Positions 11,087 to 18,947 of a DNA stretch of 64,000 bases are shown in pieces. How positions within the stretch are numbered: position 1 is the stretch's first letter; the number at the start of each line of letters is the position of its first letter. The translations under genes were made by a program, and so were the position numbers. The stretch is from Stropharia rugosoannulata (lineage: Eukaryota > Basidiomycota > Agaricomycetes > Agaricales > Strophariaceae), in assembly GCA_028532985.1 (NCBI GenBank), contig JANCIK010000010.1:930001-994000 (forward strand), given 5' to 3'. A model generated the notes under the pieces. It was not told the origin of the DNA, did no database searches, and saw only the letters and a program-made list of their open reading frames with translations.

Positions 11087-12045
11087 TTAATTAAATCTAG
11101 TTTGAAACAATGGACTAAAAGTTACTAAAATGTCTTTAAATAGCTCTCGGCAAAAAAGTGATTTTCCTGATGTCTTCTCCCTCACCGCCAGTTTCTTGTT
11201 TCTTGGCCGGCGGATTACGGCCGGCAGAGAGGGGGAGACATGCGCTGCACCTAAGGGTTGCTCCGGTGCGGACATTGGCACGGGTGCTGGAGGCGGGATA
11301 GGCGCGGGGGCCAGGGACGGGATAGGCCCAGCGGGCGTTGGCACGGGGACTGGGGGCGGGATGGGAGCGGGCATTGGCACGGGCTCTGGGGCCGTGATAG
11401 GGGCGGGGGTTGGCACGGGCGCTGCAGGCAGAGTGGGCGCGGGCGTTGGCACGGGCGCAGGTGTAGGGACAGTGGCAGGGATTGGGACTGGCGCACGGGT
11501 TGGGATGGGGACTGGCGCGGGAAACGCAGTCGGTTGCGCCGCCGGCTGAGCCGCCGGAACTGGTGCCCTGGCCTTCACAATATCTGGCTGTTTTTCTACG
11601 GAATAATTAGTATAATGTATTAAGCAATGAAACAGGACTTACTAATGACAGGGAGGCTTGACTGTTCAACCTCAACCTTGGCCTGGTCCTCTCGCCTCAG
11701 GACATACAACCCTCCCTCGACCATTCCTCTCCACTGTTCCCACTTCACACCTTCCGCCTCCTTTCCATCCGCCGGCGAGTCCGACGACACGAGCTTCAGC
11801 ATATAGCTGTACAGTGTCCACCCGATTCGAGGGCCAGCAGCGGTCTTCTTGCGTTCTCGAAGTTCAATCTATTCACAGAATGTAAGTATCCAATAATAAA
11901 TGAAATCAATACTCACAAATGCCTTCCATAACCTCTTCCTCTCTTGCAGGTATACCTGCTCCCCACCCTCCCAAACCTTGATGCAATCGAAGTGGAAGGC
12001 AAGAATTGCCTCTCGGAGCTCCATGTTGCTGTATGTGGTGGCCAT
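11087..12045 (-). CDS. Hypothetical protein with long Pro/Ala/Val repeat
   Basis: Three exons join cleanly: 12045-11917, 11868-11643 and 11595-11087 (864 nt, 287 aa), with GTGAGT and GTAAGT donors and TAG acceptors. The N-terminal 118 residues are helical and Trp-rich (REAILAFHFDCIKVWEGGEQ). The last exon is dominated by degenerate PVPTPAP-type repeats, about 90 residues that are probably extended and disordered, then a basic region (RRPRNKKLAVREK) and a hydrophobic tail. I do not recognise the family. The DNA of the gene and its surroundings is strewn with CCGCCGG/CCGGCGG, which suggests it may belong to an element that extends to about 13.8 kb. The reverse strand is open as Gly-rich ORFs because of the repeat composition. 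Confidence 0.55.
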
Positions 12046-12572
12046 TTGATGACGAGACTTGAAAAATGAGGAGGAGAGGGATTTTTTTAGAGTATGAAGG
12101 TGTGGGAGAGAAGAAAACAACCGGTGATCGCCTAGAGCTATTATAAAGTTCAACATTGTACAAAGAATAGCAAACATTCCCACGGCACCAATCAACATAG
12201 CTCGAACATTTAAAGTTCACTTTCTGCCGGCCTTACATGATCTCAGTGCCACATCCTGGCGTCATATAATGCGCCGGCCTACATTATATCAGCCCCACCA
12301 ATAAGGTGTTAACAAAGCTCGATTATTACTGATAATAGCTGCATCTTGAGGTAACATTGAAAGTGGTTGGCTTGACCTAAGTAAATAATGCAAGGGTGTA
12401 TGGAAAGGATGCTGAGGTAGGAAAGGACAGAAGTAGTAAAAGCATTTGCAGAATTGGTTCACATCAGGGAAGGGTCAAGGTGCGATGGATCCGGCGGTTT
12501 TGCCGCCGGATGTGTTCCACGCATGTGCACCCATTGACACAGCAGGGCCATCTATCTCCGTGTGTCAGTAGA
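12046..12572. other. Non-coding stretch with GCCGGC-type motifs
   Basis: This is the upstream region of the Pro-rich gene on its right side. I see no gene. It contains several CTGCCGG or CGCCGG motifs and a perfect small dyad, CCGGCGGTTTTGCCGCCGG, at about 12491-12509. Confidence 0.5.
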
Positions 12573-13241
12573 ATATTTCTGGCAAGAACCTGGCGCAATT
12601 CAGCGTCAGAGGAGCGAAGAGAGTCGGTCACCAGCATCATAAGGGTTTTTGGAAGATTTGGATTTGATGCCTACAACAGAGACATAACTCCAAATGTTAC
12701 CCCATGATGGGTGTTTGTTCATTGCAAAACACCCCCAGCGACCAGGTGGAGCTGCCAGCCAAACAGTGCAAGTAGGCGGGGGCGGGGGCTCAAGGGGACC
12801 AAAAGGCGCAAAGCGGCGGGGTCGGGGGGGCGCAGAGGACCAAAAAGCCCAAAGGGGCGGCGGAGCAGCCGGCGGCCGCCGGCCATGGGGCCCAAAAGGG
12901 CGGGGGCCCAAGGGGGGCCAAAAGGCCCAAAGGGGCGGAGGCCCCTGCCTATGGCCGCCGGCCGCCGGCTGCTCCGCCGCCCCTTGGGCCCCGCCCGCCC
13001 CTTTGCGCCTTTTGGTCCCCTTGAGCCCCCGCCCCCGCCTACTTGCACTGTTTGGCTGGCAGCTCCACCTGGTCGCTGGGGGTGTTTTGCAATGAACAAA
13101 CACCCATCATGGGGTAACATTTGGAGTTATGTCTCTGTTGTAGGCATCAAATCCAAATCTTCCAAAAACCCTTATGATGCTGGTGACTGACTCTCTTCGC
13201 TCCTCTGACGCTGAATTGCGCCAGGTTCTCGCCGGGAATAT
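12573..13241. repeat. 669-bp foldback palindrome (MITE-like)
   Basis: The left arm from 12573 (ATATTTCTGGCAAGAACC) and the right arm ending at 13241 are inverted copies of about 250-300 bp. They share, in mirror order, GAACCTGGCGCAATTC, ATCATAAGGGTTTTTGG, CCAAATGTTACCCC, TGTTTGTTCATTGCAAAACA and a GC-rich stretch. The centre is also self-complementary (GCCGGCGGCCGCCGGCC and its mirror). Mismatches between arms are mostly transitions (T/C near the ends; GGTCACC versus GGTGACT). The same peptide-like frames appear on both strands only because of the palindrome. Long-TIR non-autonomous DNA elements look like this; I could not identify a target-site duplication. Confidence 0.85.
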
Positions 13242-13764
13242 CGCATTCACCGGCGGACAAAGCCAGTTTGCTGGATTGGCAGACCACTTAGCTTCACCTG
13301 CTAAAATGATTCCCTGTTCCAGGCAAGGAATACATGCCCCTGGTAACCCAATTGGTCCACTCCGTAAAGGATAGCTGGGTGGAAGTATTATGGGCAGTTT
13401 GGGTACATTCCATCAGCTTTGGATAAGTCGGAGAGGAGTGACAGGCCATTCTCATCCACCATCAGCTCGCCGCCGGATTTTTTCCAGCCGGCTCATCGAA
13501 ACTCTCAGAAGTCCATTTGTTGAAAATGAGTCTATAGCACACGGTATTAAAATATTTACCACTAGCCCCGTAAAATTTGAGAAAATCATGTGACTATATC
13601 CGCCGGATAGAAATGGTGTTTTCAGTACAACTGCCGGAATTCATTTTGTGAAAATTATAATGCCGCCGAATTTACCTCTTTTTACGCACATCGCCGCCGA
13701 TTTTACCGCTTTTTAATTATTTAACTTTCTGGTTCCGCCGGATTTACCTACCTATTTATGCGGA
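13242..13764. other. Non-coding stretch with dispersed CCGCCGGA motifs
   Basis: No coding signal. It contains repeated CCGCCGGAT or GCCGCCGAT elements at about 13250, 13470, 13602, 13662, 13692 and 13735, and phrases such as CATTTGTTGAAAAT that recur in the tandem repeat that follows. Confidence 0.5.
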
Positions 13765-13921
13765 TGCCATTTGTTGAAAATGGCCCCGTGAAACACGGTA
13801 CTAAGATAGGTTGCCATTAGCCCCGTAGATCACGGTATTATACTAGGTTGCCATTTGTTGAAAATGGGCCCGTGATCTACGGTATACTAATAGTTTACTG
13901 AGGTCCCGTATACTACGGTAC
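13765..13921. repeat. Degenerate short repeats with CCCGTG..CACGGTA dyads
   Basis: The phrase TTGCCATTTGTTGAAAATGG is followed by CCCGTGAAACACGGTACT. Variants recur with spacing of about 40-60 bp (CCCGTAGATCACGGTATTA, CCCGTGATCTACGGTATAC, CCCGTATACTACGGTACC). Each CCCGT...ACGG pair is a small inverted repeat. A related copy with GCACACGGTATTA lies at about 13540. Confidence 0.6.
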
Positions 13922-13999
13922 CCAGCCACTGTCCTATGTGTTGATTCTTGCACCACGTGTAATGAGGCATTCTGGCTGGCCTGATACTAGGTTAGTTAC

Positions 14000-14454
14000 A
14001 TTGGTGTTATCTCGAGCCATAAGTGATTTACCTCGTGCGCAGAAGGTATCTTCTTCTTCTTCTTCCTATCGATTTTCGGTGCCATACTATTTTCAGGGGC
14101 TTGTTCAGGTATTGCAATGGTAGCCTTCGGCTTTGGAACTGGTGGCGGATTAACAGCATTTGCAACCTTTTCAAGCTGATAGACATGCCTGCCTTGGCCT
14201 CAAGTACTGCATACTGGACGGCCTTGGGGTATCTGTTCTTCGGATGCTGATGTAGCAGATGAATGAGTAGCGACAGTGGGAGCTAGCAGGCACAAACGAG
14301 GAGCATCAGATGGTAATATTCATATTAACAAAAATGCCTTACCAGATCTATTAGACCTGCTTTTCTGCATTTTAACTTGTGGAATGGTGGGTTCGACCTC
14401 CTCAGAGAGTTGACTTGGATGTTCTTTGCATTTCTGAGATTTGGAAGAGGACAT
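14000..14454 (-). CDS. Hypothetical protein fragment
   Basis: ATG at 14454 opens MSSSKSQKCKEHPSQLSEE..., which ends at a GTAAGG donor near 14342. A plausible second exon (after an acceptor near 14285) reads APTVATHSSATSASEEQIPQ and then meets an in-frame TGA. Beyond it the same frame continues with a Pro/Lys-rich segment (NPPPVPKPKATIAIPEQAP), ending in a run of lysines near 14040. The protein is low-complexity and I do not recognise it. The TGA could mark a pseudogene or an unrecognised intron. Confidence 0.35.
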
Positions 14455-14913
14455 GGTGAGCTGTAAACGAAAGACGGCGAGCAAATAAAGGAATGTTGAA
14501 TGGGTTTGCGGAGAGTATATTTAATACCACGTTTATGCTGCACAATAGGAGCTGGATTTCAATTCTTTTGATCCTAATGTTCCGGTCAGGAGAAAGTGGC
14601 ATACAGTTTATACAAGTTTGTCGTCCATATCTATCGAGAACAACAAAGAAGTCTTCTGCAAAACATGAGTTCACACATATGACCGATTAATATACCCACA
14701 TGGAAAGCAAGTTAAAATTTCAAATCATTGCTATAGATATACTATAGCTTTAAGTACACCTGCTACATGAAAAGAAAGCATCACAGACAGCTACTAACTA
14801 GTCCAAGATAAGCAACAGTGCTGGCCTGCCAGCAACAGAAACAGAGTGCTTAACTACAGCATTTTTAATTGGTTAACATCATGATGCCACGAGAATGTAG
14901 AAGGCTTGCTTAC
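14455..14913. other. Intergenic, AT-rich, no feature seen
   Basis: About 460 bp separating two minus-strand gene fragments. The short open frame on the plus strand at 14493-14690 lacks coding character. Confidence 0.4.
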
Positions 14914-15422
14914 ATTGGTTGGCCTGGACAACTGCAGGCATAGTTGTATTGATGTCTTCTATGGTAAATCCGCTCTGGATAAGTTCGTCGATAATAGCAC
15001 CAACATAACTTTCAGCAGCTTTGCACTGTGCTTCGGCCGTTGAAGATCTGTCTCAGCAGTTCTCAGTTGAGCCTCTGCACGCTGAACTTCGAATCGAGAA
15101 CGGCACAGTTGAATTAACATGTAGTCCTGGAATGTCTTAGTCCATTCCTCATGTTGGACAGCCTCACGAAGAAGCTTGGATGCCCCTTCTAGAGTATTCG
15201 GAACCACTGGTCTCTTCCTTTCCTAAGGTAACAAATGCAGAAGGATACCATGTAAGTGAATGTCGCTCAAATGTCGACAATATATAGACTTACCATACAC
15301 ATGTTATGCATTTCTTCATGGAGTTGCATCTTCCGGGTGTACGTGGATATGGCATCGGAGCGGGTATACCTATCTGCACAAGACACTGCAGAGCAAGAGT
15401 CTGAGTTGTAAACATAGTTCAT
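14914..15422 (-). pseudogene. Helical hypothetical protein with a frameshift
   Basis: Exon 1 spans 15422-15294 (43 codons), followed by a GTAAGT intron and exon 2 from 15222. Exon 2 reads ERKRPVVPNTLEGASKLLRE... and RFEVQRAEAQLRTAETDLQ, a predicted coiled coil. Near 15034 the reading frame must shift by one base to continue into AQCKAAESYVGAIIDELIQS and on to a GTAAGC donor at 14913. The protein is not recognised. The shift suggests a decaying gene, though a base-call error cannot be excluded. The preserved splice signals and continued coding character on both sides of the shift argue that this was a real gene. Confidence 0.45.
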
Positions 15423-16315
15423 GATGAACAAGCAGAGAAATCAATGGTAGAGCCCGAGTACAAATGTATTAGTAGAGAACAAGGGAAATTCGGACTCAGC
15501 ACATCAATGCATCAACATTCAACATTGATTTGTAATCATTCTTTACCATCAACAGGCTGGGCTGAAGGGGAAGGGCCCGAGATCAAAGGGCAAGGGATAT
15601 GCTGCCACTACAGCGAGTAACTGCAAGGTGTGTCCTTCCTTCTTCCATTTGTTTCAACAAGCGCACCACGTTGTCTGCATCACCCTTTGCCTTCACCATG
15701 GTCCATCACCTGCGCTGCGATGCGTGAGGTGCTCAAGTTCACGACACAAGACCACCCGCCATCTTCGAGCCCCAGTACCTGCAAAGCTTCACTGAGCACA
15801 TCAACCCCTTCTGCCCGCCCCGGACAACATCACCGAAGGATTTTGTGTTTTGGAAATTCCATCATAATACAGAGTATTACTGTGAATAAGCCAGTAATAC
15901 TGGAATTACCTGATTACCGGGAATTACCGTGAATTGGAGTGGTCTGGTAGTAATATCACGTGTTATTACCTAAGTTTACTAGTTGGTTATTCATTTGTCG
16001 CAAAATATTGAGCAATGACCATCCAATTTCATGTATAATATTCACTTCTGACCACATACTTTTCTCAGATTATATGTGGGTTGTCCACGTATTAGGGCAG
16101 AAAGAGACACATTTACATCTGAAATTTCAATTATTTATTAGGTATTTATGGCCTTAACATAAGCGACAAGCAACATAGTGATATATAATGGTCTGGACTA
16201 CAGAGGTGAGATTACATATCAATGAGGGATAGTATGTCTTCATCTTCAACCTCATTCTCAGTGACGAGTGGACTAAATGCATATTAAGAACACTCTCACA
16301 ACGAAAAAATGTAAC
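15423..16315. other. Intergenic, no gene seen; ATTAC-rich patch
   Basis: About 890 bp. Between about 15870 and 15970 short repeats of ATTAC/GTAAT type occur (GAATTACCTGATTACCGGG). The open frame at 15630-15932 has no recognisable protein. Confidence 0.4.
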
Positions 16316-16872
16316 TTATGTGACTGCCTGATAAAGGCGGGACATGACTGAGTGATATAAAGTTGGCTTGGTTTTCTTGAGCTGATCAAGGATGGAGACA
16401 TGTTTTGAGTAAACTGAGCCAAAGACATTACCATTGAATGCTGCCTCTTCATGCTGGCCCGAACAGTATTCATAAATGCCTGCATACACCTTTACAGGCG
16501 CATATGAACACTGAGATGCTGATCTAGGAATTATATGTTTAAGTACTCACCCCAGTCACACACAAGGTGACGAGCGGAATTGATAACTCAGGCTCTTCAT
16601 CTTGATCCTTCTCCTTGTTCAGCACCAATGCTTTGAAAGATTCAACGTAGCCGCGGCTCAATGATTGTGTGGACCCAAAATAAGCGGCCCTAATCGTGTC
16701 GATGATGGGAACATTGAGATACGGTTCTTGTCGGCGTGGTTGCCACTCCTGCGACATTGTTAGTACGTACTACAGCGGCAAAGCGAGACATACATTTTTC
16801 TGATCCCCGCTTCCCCATTCACCCGGGAAAATGTACTGGTGCTTTGTAAACAAGGATTTGACCCGTTCTTTG

Positions 16873-17183
16873 TGTTGGAATTCCGAGAGGCAAGGACAAA
16901 TAACGACACGAGGATTGCTGCCGCCACGCGGAGTTCTTTCTGTGTCAAAGGTATATTTTGGTATTCTCGTCACATATGCAATTGCTAGCCTCGATTACTA
17001 GCTATTTAACTACATGTCAATAACTACTTAAAAACTCTGACTGTTACATGTTTCCTTCTACTTTTGTATGCTCTTTTCGAGCACTTATTCTTTTCTTTTC
17101 TAGTATATAATGAAGTGTACAAATCTGCTACACCTCAGTCGTTTGCACCCTCTTCGAGGCAACGAGCTGAGGCTATTCTTACA
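16873..17183 (+). repeat. Copia 5' LTR
   Basis: 311 bp, TG...CA ends. A TATA-like GTATATAATG lies near 17103. It is identical to the 3' LTR except for one C/T difference at a CpG. Confidence 0.95.
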
Positions 17184-17197
17184 GGTTATGAGCCCTG
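17184..17197 (+). promoter_or_regulatory. Copia primer binding site: half-tRNA type (initiator Met)
   Basis: GGTTATGAGCCCTG directly abuts the 5' LTR. It is complementary to the anticodon arm of eukaryotic initiator methionine tRNA (CAGGGCTCATAACC, with anticodon CAT), not to a tRNA 3' end. This matches the half-tRNA priming described for Drosophila copia. Confidence 0.85.
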
Positions 17198-17240
17198 GTT
17201 GTTACCACTGCCTCTGATTGTTTTTTGCAACTCACCGAAA

Positions 17241-18947
17241 ATGTCTACAATCACTGCTACTTCTCTCACAGATACTCTTCCTTCTTTGGTTCCGAAACTC
17301 GACGCAAGCAGCGTCAACTGGGCTATTTTTGCCGTTCGGTTCCAGGATGCTGTCGAGGCAAAGGGGTTCTGGGGGCACTTCGACGGGACGTCTTCACGTC
17401 CAACTGAGGCGCCCGCTGTTGCACCGCACGTGGCTACTGCGACTACCACGGCGCCAGGTGCTGCTGCTGCTGCTGCTGCTGCTGAGCCCGAGGCCAAGCC
17501 TGATGACAATACTGCTGCTTTAATCCGTCAGTGGGAGAAAGATGAAAAATCGGCCAAATCATTGCTTACCCAAAAGATTCCCGACTCTACGTTGATGCGC
17601 GTTCACATGAAGCCAACTGTAAAGGACCGTTGGGATGCAATTGTGGCCGAATACACGGAGAAAGGTGCTTATGCACAGACTGATCTTCGTACCAAGTTCT
17701 TGGAGTCCAAGTGCCACGAGAAGGGCAATGTTCGAGAGTTCCTGGATGCCTTACGGGTCAAGCACGAGGAGCTGGTGACCGTTGGTGTGGACATCGATGA
17801 GAAGGACTACAGATCCGTGATCATATCCTCCTTACCTTATTATCTCTCCAACTTCGCATCATCACAGCTTGCTGCAGCCTGGATGTTTGCTCAGACCAAG
17901 ACCATTGCCCCTGATTCACTCATTTCACTCATTTCCGAGGAGTACGAGCGCCAGAAAACCCAGTGCAACAGGCGCTATGGTGGCTCGAAGTCGAAGGACA
18001 GTGACAAGGACGAGGCACTTGCTGTAGGTCACACATCGAAGGGCGGCAAGGGCAAGGCGAAACTACCCCGTGGTGTATGCTGGAACTGCGGCAAGAAAGG
18101 TCACTACAAGGACAAGTGCCCCAAGCCTGCAAAAGACGACAAGGGCAAAGGGAGTTCCGCCAAGAAGACCACAGAAGCTGCAAATGCTGTAGCAGCTGGC
18201 GATTCCGATGCAGACAGCGATTGTGTGCTGGCTGCGGATAGCGATGTCGAGGATTCCGACTCTGACTCTTGCTCTGTGGATCTTGCTTCTATTTCTGGCT
18301 CTGACTCTGATTCTGAGACTGACGACTCCGATTGCGAGAGCAGCGTGGCTAACACTAGCGACTGGTTCTCTGACAATGAGGATGGTGAGGTGGATGATGT
18401 TGAGCACTGCTCCGACGGCAGCTGGGACAGAATTTCTGATGGGGAAGACATGCAGTCAGCCAATGATTCCGAGGACTCACTCTCCGAGGTTTTGGCTACT
18501 CACCCCACTTCGGAAACCCCAGATGCTGCCTGCATAAACCTCATGGACTCTGGTACATCCCGACACATCTCCCCGTACCGTGATGACTTCAAAAACTTCC
18601 ACGAAATCCCTCCGAAAGCCTTGCGTGCTGCGAACAAGGGCAACTTCAGTGCTACGGGCGTGGGAAGCATCACGATAGACATACCAAATGGGGTTGACAT
18701 CACCAAACTCCGTCTTGATGAGGTCTTGTATTCTCCGGAGGCGGGCTACACTCTTGTGTCAGTTGGGAAGCTTGATGAGCTTGGGTTTACACTCACATTC
18801 GGAAACGGGAAGTGTACCATCACTGGGCCAGACGGCGAGCACATGGGACAGCTTCCGAAATCTTCAAAGGGCCTGTATCGCTTCACGATGGAAGGCGACA
18901 TTGTAAATGCGGTGGACACTATCACGTTGGATCAGTTTCACCGATGA
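17241..18947 (+). CDS. Copia gag-protease part of polyprotein
   Basis: The frame is open from within the LTR, but the first ATG is at 17241 (MSTITATSLTD). The first about 270 residues are a Copia-type Gag (UBN2-like), with an Ala-rich insertion of about eight GCT codons. A zinc knuckle CWNCGKKGHYKDKC starts at residue 280, followed by a Ser/Asp-rich linker. The aspartic protease signature MDSGTS has its aspartate at residue 436. The frame then enters the pre-integrase domain and stops at a TGA (18945-18947) directly before MGHISP. The downstream polyprotein continues in the same frame, so this single TGA is the only break. Full-length Copia polyproteins are usually one ORF, hence this copy has a nonsense change, most simply CGA to TGA, unless it is read through. 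Confidence 0.92.
   Translation: MSTITATSLTDTLPSLVPKLDASSVNWAIFAVRFQDAVEAKGFWGHFDGTSSRPTEAPAVAPHVATATTTAPGAAAAAAAAEPEAKPDDNTAALIRQWEKDEKSAKSLLTQKIPDSTLMRVHMKPTVKDRWDAIVAEYTEKGAYAQTDLRTKFLESKCHEKGNVREFLDALRVKHEELVTVGVDIDEKDYRSVIISSLPYYLSNFASSQLAAAWMFAQTKTIAPDSLISLISEEYERQKTQCNRRYGGSKSKDSDKDEALAVGHTSKGGKGKAKLPRGVCWNCGKKGHYKDKCPKPAKDDKGKGSSAKKTTEAANAVAAGDSDADSDCVLAADSDVEDSDSDSCSVDLASISGSDSDSETDDSDCESSVANTSDWFSDNEDGEVDDVEHCSDGSWDRISDGEDMQSANDSEDSLSEVLATHPTSETPDAACINLMDSGTSRHISPYRDDFKNFHEIPPKALRAANKGNFSATGVGSITIDIPNGVDITKLRLDEVLYSPEAGYTLVSVGKLDELGFTLTFGNGKCTITGPDGEHMGQLPKSSKGLYRFTMEGDIVNAVDTITLDQFHR

Noticed and set aside
11130..11623. Gly-rich plus-strand ORFs of about 120-140 codons
   Set aside because: They are the reverse complement of the Pro/Ala repeat of the spliced minus-strand gene, whose exons and introns fit better.
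12606..13190. Pairs of similar ORFs on opposite strands, rich in Gly/Pro/Arg
   Set aside because: They are the two arms of the same palindrome read in both directions; no independent support for a protein.
17064..17240. Start of the Copia polyprotein at 17064
   Set aside because: That codon is TTG inside the LTR; the first ATG after the primer binding site is at 17241.
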